Below are positions 48,501-50,942 of a stretch of DNA of 64,000 nucleotides, piece after piece. Source of the stretch: Paragorgia papillata (taxonomy: Eukaryota; Cnidaria; Anthozoa; Scleralcyonacea; Coralliidae); NCBI GenBank assembly GCA_035771165.1, contig JAWNZC010000001.1, positions 1,670,501 through 1,734,500 of the forward strand, written 5' to 3'. The stretch's first letter is position 1; the number at the start of each line of letters is the position of its first letter. The notes beneath the pieces were generated by a model. The model did not search any database. It saw nothing but the letters and a program-made list of their open reading frames with translations, and was not told where the DNA came from. Position numbers and translations under genes: made by a program.

Positions 48501-49062
48501 CAAGAAAGAATGTGGATATGCTTATATCGCAAAAATGTTTGTAATTGTCATTTGCCCCCATATATATAAATGCATCTAAAATATCAAATATTTTCCACTC
48601 AGTATAAACCAAGTGCTTTTAAGAAGGATTTTTCAAGATAAGACGAAATCAAAGGTTAGCCAAAATAGCTACAAATTGGGAAAACATCATGATTTACTGG
48701 CAGCTGTATTTTCTAAACGAGTTCGGTGACCCCAACTTTTTTTTGTTATTTTACTATAACCATATCAAAAACTTTAATACTGGAGAGTTTCAGCAACTTT
48801 TCATTTCTCTGCAGAGAATTAAGAGATGACTAGATGCCCTCTTGTTCTGACCTGACGGGAGTTAACGTTTCAGTTAGTTACCTGTTATCAAACAATTGGC
48901 TTATTTTGTGATTTGTTTATTCTTTTTCAGGTTTACCGCTGTCCGGAATGCAACAAACTGTTTTGTGTTGAATGTGATCTTTTTGTTCACGAGACATTGC
49001 ACGTTTGTCCAGGCTGTTCTAGCACACCAAAGGTAACCGGTGATATTAACTTAAAGAGTTAA
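5148..49062 (+). CDS. GTF2H2: GTF2H2, TFIIH subunit p44 (SSL1), complete 17-exon gene
   Basis: Joined exons: 5148-5206, 12316-12393, 14174-14210, 14323-14409, 15187-15237, 15319-15373, 22974-23082, 26193-26283, 27090-27177, 28747-28823, 31371-31401, 36450-36495, 37355-37412, 40003-40048, 43218-43323, 46142-46181, 48931-49062. They total 1191 nt, 396 residues plus stop; human p44 has 395. All introns are GT-AG and all phases agree. The protein is a core TFIIH subunit that stimulates the XPD helicase in transcription initiation and nucleotide excision repair. A von Willebrand A/Ssl1-like domain spans about residues 59-245 ([14 protein letters not shown] at its start). A first zinc finger uses C287, C290, C301 and C304. 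A C4C4 RING-like finger uses C342, C345, C357, C360, C365, C368, C379 and C382. The start has A at -3 and G at +4. Human-like landmarks include [33 protein letters not shown] and [13 protein letters not shown]. Confidence 0.97.
5455..5641. repeat. Near-perfect palindrome (fold-back), 187 bp
   Basis: The arm 5455-5530 (ACAAATAGATTCCAT ... GACGTCACAACGTGGTAAGA) is the reverse complement of about 5568-5641. The centre (GTGACCCAC / GTGGGCCAC) is itself partly symmetric, so almost the whole unit can fold into one hairpin. ORFs on it are by-products of symmetry. Confidence 0.88.
5654..6436. mobile_element. Inverted-repeat element enclosing a second palindrome
   Basis: Outer arms: 5654-5715 (GCTGTTGTACAGCGAAACAC ... 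TAGATTGAACTATATA) and 6385-6436 (TATATAGTTCAATCTACAGA ... GTACTACAGCTCAT). A (TA)n run sits inside the left arm at 5710-5731. Confidence 0.75.
5945..6287. repeat. Near-perfect 340-bp palindrome with AAAGTGCC ends
   Basis: Left arm TTTAAAGTGCCTATGTCATC ..., right arm ending ... GATGACATACGAGGCACTTTAA. The arms meet near 6115 with almost no spacer. The ends resemble those of the TTAA-flanked snapback family elsewhere in the window. Overlapping mirror ORFs at 5979-6247 on both strands are a consequence of symmetry. Confidence 0.88.
7147..7680. repeat. Degenerate TGGCTACA tandem repeats in two blocks
   Basis: Blocks 7147-7260 and 7540-7680 are rich in TGGCTAC/TGGCTAT units (GGCTACATGGCTACGAC and similar), separated by about 280 bp of unrelated sequence. 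Probably one old minisatellite split by an insertion. Confidence 0.6.
8066..9903 (-). pseudogene. Non-LTR retrotransposon, 5'-truncated, RT plus 3' tail
   Basis: On the - strand the RT reads [51 protein letters not shown] and KYVDDVT (palm motifs in the usual order, with YVDD at the catalytic site). The C-terminal region follows ([36 protein letters not shown]). Frame changes near 9300-9355, 8985 and 8465 and in-frame stops show it is dead. The 3' end is a short (ATT)n tail at 8067-8082. The CR1/L2/Jockey grade fits, but the clade cannot be set by eye. Confidence 0.88.
8067..8082. repeat. (AAT)n tail of the non-LTR element
   Basis: Five to six AAT units mark the 3' end of the - strand retroelement, read as (ATT)n in its sense orientation. 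Confidence 0.8.
10178..10380. repeat. Palindrome, ~200 bp
   Basis: ACAGTCATTTGCAACTCACT near 10178 is matched by AGTGAGTTGCAAATGACTGT near 10359. Internal pairs include CGCATTTGATTGG/CCAATCAAATGCG. No coding. Confidence 0.85.
11804..11930. repeat. Fold-back of the GTGGAAACACCACGT family
   Basis: ATAAATAAGTTCTGTGGAAA (left) is complementary to TTTCCACAAAACTTATTTAT (right). The centre holds CTGATGA-hairpin-GAAA (11848-11877). Related ends occur at 55207 and in the 56468-57052 element. Confidence 0.8.
12083..12174. repeat. (TTGTA)n microsatellite, retroelement tail
   Basis: Near-perfect pentanucleotide array ending 140 bp upstream of GTF2H2 exon 2. It directly follows the second non-LTR fragment and most likely grew from its 3' tail. 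Confidence 0.92.
12316..12393 (+). CDS. GTF2H2: GTF2H2 exon 2
   Basis: Acceptor ACATTTAG, donor GTAATG. Completes Trp20 and encodes [12 protein letters not shown] ... FIQRVKRR, aligned to WEILKEDESGSL and the basic KAKRKR stretch of human p44. Confidence 0.95.
12525..12634. repeat. Short palindrome in intron 2
   Basis: GGTACGTTTGATGTCATTTG pairs with CAAATGACGTCAAACGTAAC around a roughly 35-bp centre. Confidence 0.8.
12655..13407 (+). pseudogene. Third non-LTR fragment, RT C-terminus with (ATTG)n tail
   Basis: Translation gives [16 protein letters not shown] and, after a frame slip, [13 protein letters not shown] (12755-12805). After an insertion, [19 protein letters not shown] ... FNVLLTET lies at 13025-13142. 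These are the conserved C-terminal signatures of CR1/Jockey-type ORF2. The copy ends in (ATTG)n at 13349-13407. A roughly 200-bp unrelated segment (12810-13020) interrupts it. Confidence 0.75.
13349..13407. repeat. (ATTG)n tetranucleotide array
   Basis: About 14 perfect GATT/ATTG units at the 3' end of the third non-LTR fragment. The G+A-rich GTGATGTG run to 13505 may be a decayed continuation. Confidence 0.92.
13508..14048. mobile_element. Inverted-repeat element in intron 2
   Basis: Left end GCAGGGCTTTCAAAATAAGG (13508) and right end ... TTCTGAAAGCCCTGGTGCTG (to about 14048) are inverted and are followed inward by GGCGG/CCGCC-rich blocks. The interior is non-coding. Confidence 0.65.
14174..14210 (+). 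CDS. GTF2H2: GTF2H2 exon 3 (37-nt microexon)
   Basis: Acceptor TTTTTGTAG, donor GTTTGT (a weak donor). Completes Arg46 and encodes [12 protein letters not shown], aligned to HHGQVRLGM in human p44. The following intron is only 112 nt. Confidence 0.93.
14323..14409 (+). CDS. GTF2H2: GTF2H2 exon 4
   Basis: Acceptor TTGTTTTAG, donor GTATTT. Encodes the first strand of the vWA/Ssl1 domain, [14 protein letters not shown], then [13 protein letters not shown]. Asp67, Ser69 and neighbours occupy the MIDAS-like loop position. Confidence 0.96.
14410..15186 (+). other. GTF2H2 intron 4
   Basis: No clear full-length element. A 30-bp piece at 14698-14728 (CGCCATGAAAACTTTCAAAG) is shared with 11936 and 56801. 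TTCGACTCCGGGTCTTTAG near 14507 and CTAAAGATCCGG near 14677 are partly inverted. The rest is unassigned. Confidence 0.45.
15187..15237 (+). CDS. GTF2H2: GTF2H2 exon 5
   Basis: Acceptor TTTTTTGCAG, donor GTACAT. Encodes [17 protein letters not shown], nearly identical to human [17 protein letters not shown]. Confidence 0.97.
15319..15373 (+). CDS. GTF2H2: GTF2H2 exon 6
   Basis: Acceptor ATGTTTACAG, donor GTGAGT. Encodes [18 protein letters not shown] and the first base of Gly123. The preceding intron is only 81 nt. Confidence 0.97.
15399..16195. mobile_element. CAACCTCG element with 10-bp target duplication (copy 1)
   Basis: Termini are CAACCTCGTACCCAGGG ... CCCTGGGTACGAGGTTG, with longer sub-terminal inverted repeats (GGGAACTGGGCCAAGATGGC). 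GTATGCAATA flanks both ends (15389-15398 and 16196-16205). A duplication of 9-10 bp suggests a Mutator-like element. Non-coding, and interrupted by the snapback at 15608-16051. Confidence 0.85.
15608..16051. mobile_element. TTAA-flanked snapback element nested in copy 1
   Basis: TTAAAGGGTATTGGCAATAA on the left and the reverse complement TTATTGCCAATACCCTTTAA on the right, with arms that carry the family core AATTAAGTTT...CTCATTTGAAA. TTAA at each end is consistent with piggyBac- or Kolobok-type targeting. Confidence 0.85.
16264..17366. mobile_element. hAT-like element, TSD AGTTTAAC
   Basis: Termini CACTGATCTCTTTATAACTG and its degenerate reverse complement (CCAGTTATATAGAGATCAATG). The 8-bp AGTTTAAC is perfectly duplicated at 16256-16263 and 17367-17374. 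The 1.1-kb interior has no transposase. A 108-codon - strand ORF at 17005-17331 is unidentified. A CTGACGA-hairpin-GAAA motif (- strand, 16382-16406) lies inside. Confidence 0.88.
17573..18478. repeat. 74-bp satellite array with one inverted leading unit
   Basis: About 11 direct units (CAATCCACGGTACCATCAAA, then GACGTTGTCTTGAGGCAT...) repeat every 74 bp from 17641 to 18478, with one shortened unit near 17937-17980. The first unit (17573-17605) lies in opposite orientation, head to head with the array around a centre near 17615. The unit length is not a multiple of three, so ORFs across it are incidental. Confidence 0.93.
18866..19033. mobile_element. TA-flanked MITE, TATAGAGCGTTTTCA termini (168 bp)
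   Basis: TATAGAGCGTTTTCATCTGA ... and ... TGAAAACGCTCTATA, with a GACGTCACGGCGGCCAT block just inside. TA ends fit Tc1/mariner-type MITEs. The same length and layout as the element at 28504-28671. Confidence 0.75.
19950..20062. repeat. Fold-back with CACGAGT arms
   Basis: CACGAGTGAGTTTTTCAAAG (left) pairs with CTTTGAAAAACTCACGAGTG (right) around TTGCACGAGTCCGAAGGACGA. Confidence 0.85.
20096..20377 (-). CDS. Unidentified 93-codon ORF within repetitive DNA
   Basis: An open frame ([10 protein letters not shown] ... FVAGGTFV, stop near 20096) lies between fold-back repeats. I recognise no domain. Its protein-like composition is the only argument for it, and it may be a chance ORF or a captured gene fragment. 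Confidence 0.2.
   Translation of the reverse strand: MLMRILKDGFSSRENPIWRPKHRVVEEHFDEIQSEFCFNIVIKVPARNYKRLDAMSKTFYVFSEQSEAVFNHLCFEKWSNEWYVNFVAGGTFV
21121..22058. mobile_element. CAACCTCG element with 9-bp target duplication (copy 2)
   Basis: Termini CAACCTCGTCCCCAGGGCC and GGCCCTGGGGATGAGGTTG. The sub-terminal GGCCATTTGTGGGGGCTGGC is repeated inverted at the far end. GATAGGGAT flanks both sides (21112-21120 and 22059-22067). The target is a GGTAACTCGGGGGATAGGGA stretch that belongs to another repeat. Confidence 0.88.
22505..22725. repeat. Palindrome rich in TTCAACA/TGTTGAA
   Basis: GGCAAAACGCTTCCAACATT ... CATCGTTCAACATTGTTGAA on the left is mirrored by TTCAACAATGTTGAACGATG ... GAAAGCGTTTGGC on the right. 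Ends 250 bp upstream of exon 7. Confidence 0.8.
22974..23082 (+). CDS. GTF2H2: GTF2H2 exon 7
   Basis: Acceptor CACTAATAAG, donor GTAAAT. Encodes [10 protein letters not shown] ... [18 protein letters not shown], aligned to NPRKHITSLKKA ... CHGEPSLYNSLSIAMQTL in human p44. Confidence 0.95.
23146..24224. mobile_element. AGGCCTGCGCTAAACGTCG fold-back element, split by a hAT-like insertion
   Basis: Left GGCCTGCGCTAAACGTCGCA with AATAGACGAATTTAATTCGG, right ... GAATTAAATTCGTCTATATT ... TTTAGCGCAGGCCT. Sub-terminal repeats are dense in GACGAATT/AATTCGTC. The interior 23333-24015 is a later insertion. A relative lies at 49574-50368. Confidence 0.82.
23333..24015. mobile_element. hAT-like element, TSD ATTGTCAC
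   Basis: Termini CACTGATCTCTATATAAACTG and AGTTTTATTGAGATCAGTG. ATTGTCAC is exactly duplicated at 23325-23332 and 24016-24023. No transposase. Same family as 16264-17366 and 32386-33661. Confidence 0.9.
24396..24867. mobile_element. TTAA-flanked snapback element (intron 7)
   Basis: TTAAAGGGCAATAGCAC ... AATTAAGTTTGTCTAATTTG (left) and ... CAAACTTAATTTTTAATACC, AATCCCCTTTAA (right). Arms of about 180 bp include CTGACGTCAGGTGTGGGGTA. Closely related to 27976-28431 and 34726-35144. Confidence 0.88.
25110..25215. repeat. Palindrome, TGTTTTATCAGATA arms
   Basis: TTTAATAAACGAGCAGGAGT, GTTTTATCAGATA pairs with TATCTGATAAAACACGCACT, GCGAGTTTATTGAA. Confidence 0.8.
25508..25682. repeat. Palindrome, CTGTACGGGAAAGTATTTG arms
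   Basis: AGACTTATTAACCGAG ... GGTCTGTACGGGAAAGTATT and AATACTTTCCCGTATACAGA ... GAGATTAATAAGCCTTT are reverse complements around TTTCGTACAGACCGAGCGAC. Confidence 0.8.
25976..26035. repeat. Perfect short hairpin, GCCCTCTC/GAGAGGGC
   Basis: CGTAATGCCCTCTCACAGTG, then CCGAGAGGGCATTACG, forms a 14-bp stem with a small loop inside intron 7. Confidence 0.75.
26193..26283 (+). CDS. GTF2H2: GTF2H2 exon 8
   Basis: Acceptor TATCTTCAAAG, donor GTATTT. Encodes [30 protein letters not shown]; human p44 reads [30 protein letters not shown]. This is a central strand and loop of the vWA domain. Confidence 0.97.
26536..26850. repeat. ~20-bp tandem array built on CACGTG
   Basis: Units of the form GTCACGTGTTGTAGTTCGTC repeat with length drift. 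I count 11 exact CACGTG hexamers plus decayed ones (TACGTG, TTCGTG, CGCGTG) between exons 8 and 9. Confidence 0.9.
27090..27177 (+). CDS. GTF2H2: GTF2H2 exon 9
   Basis: Acceptor ATTTTCTAG, donor GTACAA. Encodes [29 protein letters not shown], aligned to [20 protein letters not shown] in human p44. Confidence 0.97.
27198..27316. mobile_element. 119-bp TTAA-flanked MITE (copy 1)
   Basis: TTAACCCTTTATTGGTCAGG ... and ... GTGGCCAGTAAAAGGTTAA. TTAA at both ends and CCCTTTA-type termini suggest piggyBac-like mobilisation. It starts 21 nt after the exon 9 donor. Copy 2 is at 53172-53293. Confidence 0.85.
27600..27960 (-). repeat. Interspersed repeat with TTGCGTAGGCAGTGTT and CTGATGA motifs
   Basis: The block containing GTTGCGTAGGCAGTGTTT and ACGTTTTGAGCGAGGTCTTT resembles part of the hAT-like element at 16300-16410 (GCTGCGTAGGCAGTGTTG; ACGTTTCGAGCGAAGGCCCT). 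The 115-codon - strand ORF across it is not recognised. Low confidence on its borders. Confidence 0.5.
27976..28431. mobile_element. TTAA-flanked snapback element (intron 9)
   Basis: Nearly a duplicate of 24396-24867: TTAAAGGGCAATAGTAC at the left, AATGCCAATCCCCTTTAA at the right, with CTGACGTCAGGTGTGGGGTA and its inverted partner inside. Ends about 315 nt before exon 10. Confidence 0.88.
28504..28671. mobile_element. TA-flanked MITE, TATAGATTGTTTGCA termini (168 bp)
   Basis: TATAGATTGTTTGCAATCAC, GTCAC ... and ... GTGACGTAATGTGCAAACGA, TCTATA, with inner CGCCATCTTGGTTGATTT / AAATCAACCAAATGGTGG arms. Confidence 0.82.
28747..28823 (+). CDS. GTF2H2: GTF2H2 exon 10
   Basis: Acceptor GATTTTTAG, donor GTATTA. 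Encodes [25 protein letters not shown], aligned to [20 protein letters not shown], PPPA in human p44. Confidence 0.97.
29640..29990. repeat. Two adjacent fold-backs in intron 10
   Basis: 29650-29758: CTAAAACAATTAGACAAC ... TTTCTATGAGC pairs with GCTCATAGAAAACTCGG ... GTTGTCTAATTGTTA. 29765-29990: GGCCATTTCCCAAAACAGTT and TTGGGATCGTTTGGAG pair with CTCCAAACGATCCCAA and TTTTGGGAAATGACC. Confidence 0.75.
30404..31184. mobile_element. Fold-back element with ~310-bp arms, TTAA-flanked
   Basis: TTAAGGTTGGCTCCATACAG ... and ... CTGTATGGAGCCACCTTAA. Arms run about 30404-30720 and 30865-31184 with few mismatches and a roughly 140-bp loop. The non-coding arms include GTTGCTATGGCAACAATGAC. The longest inverted arms in the window. 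Confidence 0.88.
31371..31401 (+). CDS. GTF2H2: GTF2H2 exon 11 (31-nt microexon)
   Basis: Acceptor CTTTTTTAG, donor GTAAAG. Encodes [10 protein letters not shown] and the first base of Gly255, matching SLIRMG of human p44. Confidence 0.93.
31803..32333. mobile_element. TTAA-flanked snapback element (intron 11, first)
   Basis: TTAAAGGATATTGGCAATAA ... TTTGTCTCATTTGAAAGAAC and its inverted partner ending ATTGCCAATACCCTTTATA. The interior carries TAATATTGGGTCTAATTAAC and TTCCAAGATGGCGGACAGC, also present in 15608-16051. Confidence 0.85.
32386..33661. mobile_element. hAT-like element, TSD AGTGTGAC
   Basis: CACTGACCTATATATATAAC at the left and GTTATATATATAGGTCAGTG at the right. AGTGTGAC is duplicated exactly at 32378-32385 and 33662-33669. 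The interior is non-coding, with two copies of a TTTGGTATTTCGCTTTTTTT-like segment. The insertion splits an inverted arm of an older element (GTCATTATGCAGTGTGAC | GTCTAAGTGATG). Confidence 0.9.
34230..34310. repeat. Short palindrome, CTTTATGGGCATCTACAATGG
   Basis: GATCTTTATGGGCATCTACA, ATGGC pairs with GCCATTGTAAATGCCCATAA, AGATT around CTC. Confidence 0.82.
34333..34632. mobile_element. Inverted-repeat cassette carrying a tRNA-like segment
   Basis: TTTTTTCGTATGTTTTTGCTG (34337) and CAGCAAAAACATACGAAAAAA (34608) are perfect inverted arms around a roughly 250-bp interior containing the tRNA-like sequence. Confidence 0.7.
34413..34495 (-). ncRNA. tRNA-like sequence (SINE head or tRNA relic)
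   Basis: On the - strand an 11-bp outer stem (CTGAGTTCCAG / CTGGAGCTCAG) encloses an A-box-like TGGCTCAATGGTGAGTGCG, a GTCCG/CGGAC anticodon-like stem and GTGGGTTCTGG near the B-box position. The B box is degenerate and the T arm poor, so a functional tRNA is unlikely. A tRNA-derived SINE head is the better guess. Confidence 0.45.
34726..35144. mobile_element. TTAA-flanked snapback element (intron 11, second)
   Basis: TTAAAGGGGATTGGCAACAA ... AAGTTTGTCTAATTTGAAAG, mirrored by CTTTCAAATTAGACAAACTT, AATTTTTAGTGCTATTTT. The right end has lost its CCCTTTAA terminus. Core CTGACGTCAGGAGTGGGG as in 24396-24867. Confidence 0.83.
35231..35934. repeat. (TTACTG)n array split by a MITE
   Basis: Hexamer units at 35231-35272 and 35811-35920 flank an element with CAGTGGCGGACACT / AGTGTCCGCCACTG termini at 35281-35809. 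CAGTGGCG ends are hAT-like. A clean 8-bp duplication cannot be read because the target is the repeat itself. Confidence 0.8.
36082..36281. repeat. Cluster of seven ATTTGCAT octamers
   Basis: Degenerate tandem ATTTGCATATTGCAT-like units contain seven exact ATTTGCAT (POU octamer) words within 200 bp, ending about 170 bp before exon 12. Most likely a decayed minisatellite. Confidence 0.7.
36450..36495 (+). CDS. GTF2H2: GTF2H2 exon 12 (46 nt)
   Basis: Acceptor TTTTTTTTATTAAAAG, donor GTGAGG. Completes Gly255 and encodes [14 protein letters not shown]; human p44 has GFPQHTIASLSDQ. Ends two bases into Cys270. Confidence 0.9.
37355..37412 (+). CDS. GTF2H2: GTF2H2 exon 13
   Basis: Acceptor TTTCCGTTTAG, donor GTAATT. 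Encodes [25 protein letters not shown] and the next-exon Cys make the first C-x2-C of the zinc finger (C287, C290). Confidence 0.93.
37438..37590. mobile_element. Left half of an AAAGTGCC snapback element
   Basis: TTTAAAAGTGCCTATGAAACA, then ATTAAGTTTGTCTTATTTGA and TTTGATATTTCAG-like sequence, as in 43873-45251. I see no matching right arm nearby, so it is truncated. It begins 26 nt after the exon 13 donor. Confidence 0.65.
37740..38175. repeat. Inverted pair of a short interspersed repeat
   Basis: CTCTGTTTGTCTG ... GGATATCTCACAAAGTACTG (37750-37830) is inverted at 38100-38165 (AATACTTTGTGGGATATCCT ... ACAAACAGACAG). A C/A homopolymer run lies at 37987-38008. Confidence 0.6.
38276..38797. 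mobile_element. CAACCTCG element (copy 3)
   Basis: CAACCTCGTACCCAGGGCAT ... and ... ATGCCCTGGGTACGAGGTTG, with CCTCCACGTTGGGAGGTCGG and its inverted partner. Flanks CTGTCGACC and CGGTAGACC match at 7 of 9 positions, an aged 9-bp duplication. Confidence 0.82.
39186..39663. mobile_element. AAAGTGCC snapback element (intron 13)
   Basis: TTTAAAGTGCCAATGCAGCG, AAATTTC and the reverse complement at the right end. Arms of about 190 bp share the family signature GAACACTTAAAATGACAACG ... TTGAGATATTCAGGTTTGTT. Confidence 0.87.
40003..40048 (+). CDS. GTF2H2: GTF2H2 exon 14 (46 nt)
   Basis: Acceptor TTTTGTTAG, donor GTAAGT. Encodes [15 protein letters not shown], almost identical to CRAKYCELPVECKIC in human p44. 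Supplies C290, C301 and C304 of the first zinc finger. Confidence 0.97.
40089..40363. mobile_element. AAAGTGCC snapback element (intron 14, short)
   Basis: TTAAAGTGCATCTGAAATTG, AAATTAAGTTTGTCTTATTT and the inverted end CTTAATTTTCGTTTAATAGG, CACTTTAA. The centre is unrelated or deleted. Confidence 0.78.
40964..41520. mobile_element. hAT-like element full of GTAACTAGTTAC motifs, TSD TCTAAATG
   Basis: CAGTGCTGTGAGTAACTTCG ... and ... TTATGTAACTTTTACAGCAC, TG. TCTAAATG is repeated exactly at 40956-40963 and 41521-41528. Clusters of the palindrome GTAACTAGTTAC lie near both ends. No transposase. A close copy is at 58386-58931. Confidence 0.92.
41535..43169. mobile_element. CAGGGGCGCACATT element with nested inverted repeats
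   Basis: CAGGGGCGCACATTCGAAAC and ... AATGTGCGCCCCTG ends. Sub-terminal TCTGGGACCGACTTTTT and its inner partner near 43100 also occur. A second inverted pair of GACAAAAACCCC repeats lies at 41610-41745 and 42246-42352. The 8-bp flanks match only partly (ATGTACTG / ATGTTCAG). An 80-codon ORF at 42758-43000 is unidentified. Confidence 0.65.
43218..43323 (+). CDS. GTF2H2: GTF2H2 exon 15
   Basis: Acceptor TTCCTTGCAG, donor GTAAGT. Encodes [46 protein letters not shown] is identical to human p44. Starts only 48 nt after a transposon end. Confidence 0.97.
43498..43625. repeat. Snapback repeat, GTGATTAAATGTCCCCGAAAG
   Basis: TGATTAAATGTCCCCGAAAG, CCGAGGGAGGG ... inverted as CTCGCGAGGCTTGAGGAGCA, TTTAATCGCT. 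Its left part recurs at 45291-45330. Confidence 0.6.
43873..45251. mobile_element. AAAGTGCC snapback element, long version (1.4 kb)
   Basis: TTAAAGTGCCTATGAAACGA ... and ... TGTTTCATAGGCACTTTAA, with arms containing AATTAAGTTTGTCTTATTTG and TATGCAAATAAAACATTTTA. The interior (about 44120-44990) has a GGGGGGGAAACGGCTG / CAGCCGTTTTTCCCCC inverted pair and two short ORFs (44215-44421 +, 44245-44472 -) that I cannot assign. Confidence 0.83.
45435..45531. repeat. (TTA)n microsatellite
   Basis: About 30 TTA/ATT units, nearly perfect. Confidence 0.95.
45653..45969. mobile_element. MITE with TTAAAGGTGATGTACAGTCC ends
   Basis: TTAAAGGTGATGTACAGTCC, GTTCTGCGCATG and the inverted CATACGCAGAACGGACTGTA, CGTCAACTTTAA. 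TTAA at both ends. Ends 172 nt before exon 16. Confidence 0.78.
46142..46181 (+). CDS. GTF2H2: GTF2H2 exon 16 (40 nt)
   Basis: Acceptor CCATTTGTAG, donor GTAAGT. Completes Lys340 and encodes [13 protein letters not shown]; human p44 has RFCYGCQGELKDQH. Supplies C342 and C345 of the C4C4 RING-like finger. Confidence 0.95.
46681..47127. mobile_element. hAT-like element, TSD ATAATCTC
   Basis: CAGTGGCGTAGCCAGGGTCT ... and ... TTGGAGCGCCACTG. ATAATCTC is exactly duplicated at 46673-46680 and 47128-47135. Internal poly-C runs lie at 47008-47028 and 47099-47113. Non-coding. Confidence 0.9.
47780..48475. mobile_element. Inverted-repeat element in intron 16
   Basis: CGCTCTCTCCTCCGCA ... GGAATCGTCGGAGATG ... 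CAGCTGGAG (47817-47900) is inverted at 48388-48465 (CAGCTGACGCCTCCGAGCAT, CTCCGACGACC ... TGCGGAGGAGAGAGCG). An inner TCTGCCAGATTTCTGTGTC also has an inverted match (GACAGAAATCTGGCACA). Confidence 0.72.
48931..49062 (+). CDS. GTF2H2: GTF2H2 exon 17 (terminal)
   Basis: Acceptor TCTTTTTCAG. Encodes [35 protein letters not shown]..., with the last six cysteines of the C4C4 finger, and ends at TAA 49060-49062. A GGTAAC at 49032-49037 could act as a donor, but reading through gives a length (396) matching the family. Confidence 0.95.
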   Translation, partial: VYRCPECNKLFCVECDLFVHETLHVCPGCSSTPKVTGDINLKS

Positions 49063-49182
49063 CGAATAACTACTTCCAAGAAACTGAAGGTTATTGGCAT
49101 GTCAGAGTCTGAAAGTAAATATGTAAAATTATGAAAACGCGCCAGCATACTACACGGTGATACAGATACTCTGAGGCCAGAA
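49063..49182 (+). other. GTF2H2 3' UTR region
   Basis: No AATAAA is visible before the transposon that begins at 49183, so the cleavage site cannot be placed. Confidence 0.4.
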
Positions 49183-49572
49183 CAATCTCGTTCCCAGATC
49201 CCACGTTCCCCACCCGGGAAACGAGGGATTCTTGTTATTCCGGTTGAGGTACGCATGCGTAAATATCCAAGCGGAATCTGGATAGTATGTTCTCCTTGTT
49301 TGACTTTTCCCCAAGCAAGTCAATGGGGTTGCGGGCGAAGCTCGAATTACAGCATCTACACATGCACATACGGCGAAGATATCGATCGCGGCAACGTATT
49401 CACTGGAGTCTTGTCGTCCGACATCTGTTATTTTGGTTTCATTAATTCTACTTCCGGTCACTTCAGACCAACTCATGCTCACTATTCAGCCAATAACGTA
49501 ATGATTTGAAACGGATTATTCCAGAGTCTCTCGTTTCCCGGGTGGGGAACGTGGGCTCTGGGAACGAGATTG
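49183..49572. mobile_element. CAATCTCG element, 9-bp TSD AGGCCAGAA
   Basis: CAATCTCGTTCCCAGATCCC ... and ... CTCTGGGAACGAGATTG. AGGCCAGAA is duplicated at 49174-49182 and 49573-49581. It landed at the left end of the fold-back 49574-50368. Sister copy at 53419-53633. Confidence 0.9.
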
Positions 49573-49573
49573 A

Positions 49574-50368
49574 GGCCAGAACTAAACGTCGTACAATAGA
49601 CGAATTTAATTCAGACGAATTTAATTGTTTGAATTTTAGACCCCGTTCACACGATGCCGGTACGAAATCGTGCCGATATCAAATCATCACGGTAGGAAAC
49701 TGTTTACACGGTACCGGTATCATTTCATTCCGTTACTATTTTTACAGTTTAGTTAACTCCATTTTTATTAAATTCCCCGTATTTTTTAAGCAGAGAAAAA
49801 AGTTTCGTAAAACCGTGATGAAATCATTACGGTAAGGTGTTCACACGATGCCGATGAAAGAATAATGTCGTTACGGTTTCATATCGTTACAGTTAGCATT
49901 ACGGTTTCAAATCGTTACGGTTGGCATTACCGTTTCATGTCATTTCATGCCGGTATCCTGTGAACGCAAGGCCTAACCGTACGTAACGATTTCGTTACGG
50001 TTTCATTTCGTACCGGCATCTTGTGAACGGGGTCTTATTCGACGAAACTGCGACGTATAACTCGATTAAATTCGACACACGAATTAAATTCGTCAAATTC
50101 GTCTGAATCACACGGATGATGCGACGATAATGTGTGTTCGAATTAAACGACGAATTATCGTCGCGTCGAATTAAATGTTCCTCTTCTGTGTGACGATTTG
50201 GCGCCATGTTTTAAAGGAATCGTTTTCAGGCTCAATGCGTCCAAGTAAAAACAATTATATTCGTCTGAAATTCGACATTTCACTCGATGTCGCATTTACG
50301 TCGCATTACCGACGAAGTTAATTGGAATTAAATTCGTCTATTGTGCGACGTTTAGCGCAGGCCTGATC
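49574..50368. mobile_element. AGGCCTGCGCTAAACGTCG fold-back (intergenic copy)
   Basis: GGCCAGAACTAAACGTCGTA, CAATAGACGAATTTAATT and the inverted TTAAATTCGTCTATTGTGCG, ACGTTTAGCGCAGGCCT. A second element with GACCCCGTTCACACGATGCC ends (about 49639-50034) is nested in it, with repeats of TTACGGTTTCAT. Confidence 0.82.
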
Positions 50369-50439
50369 AGGGCGCTCTCCCTATCTGGCCGATGAACCGC
50401 TTTGCGTAACTACTTCATGTAAGGCACACATAATAGTTT

Positions 50440-50838
50440 GGATTGGTTGTGGTGTTAGTTGTTGTTGGTCGTGGTGGTGGTGGTGTTACTGGTGGTATTG
50501 GTTGTGGTGTTGTTAGTGGTGGTATTGGTGGTGGTGTTGTTGTTAGTGGTGTAGTTTGTTGTTTGTGATGTTGTTTTGGTGGTAGTGTTGTTGGTTGTAG
50601 TGTTGATGCTGGTGGTGTTGGTTGTTGGTAGTGGTGTTGTTTGTGATCTTTTGGTTCGGTGGTGGTCTTGCTGGTGGTGGTGTTGGTGGCGTTGTTTAAT
50701 GGTGTAGTTTGTGATGTTGTTTTGGTGGTGGTGTTCTTGGTTGTGGTGTTGCTAGTGTCGTTGACCGTGGTGGTGTGGGTGGTGGTGGTTTTGTTGGTGT
50801 TAGTGTTGTATTATTGTTCTTCTTGTTGTTGTTGTTGT
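50440..50838. repeat. G+T-rich (GGTGTT)n low-complexity tract
   Basis: About 400 bp of GGTGGTGTTGTTGGT-type units. The valine-rich reading frame across it is an artefact of composition. Confidence 0.9.
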
Positions 50839-50936
50839 TAAGAAGGAAAATAGTCTAAATTTCCCTCGCCAAGATGAATGGCAATTCATGGGGGAAGCGA
50901 GCATCGCACGAGTTTTGGTGAGGTATTTCACGTTAT

Positions 50937-50942
50937 TTTAAT
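50937..50942 (-). terminator. Possible GLTP poly(A) signal (ATTAAA)
   Basis: ATTAAA on the - strand, 53 nt after the GLTP stop codon. It is a known variant signal, but no other evidence for cleavage here is visible. Confidence 0.35.

Noticed and set aside
49031..49040. A further GTF2H2 intron starting at AAG|GTAACC in the last exon
   Set aside because: Reading on gives a stop 10 codons later and a total length within one residue of human p44, with all eight RING cysteines already present.
50659..50841. Valine-rich membrane-like ORF
   Set aside because: Translation of the (GGTGTT)n tract; no start context or homology.
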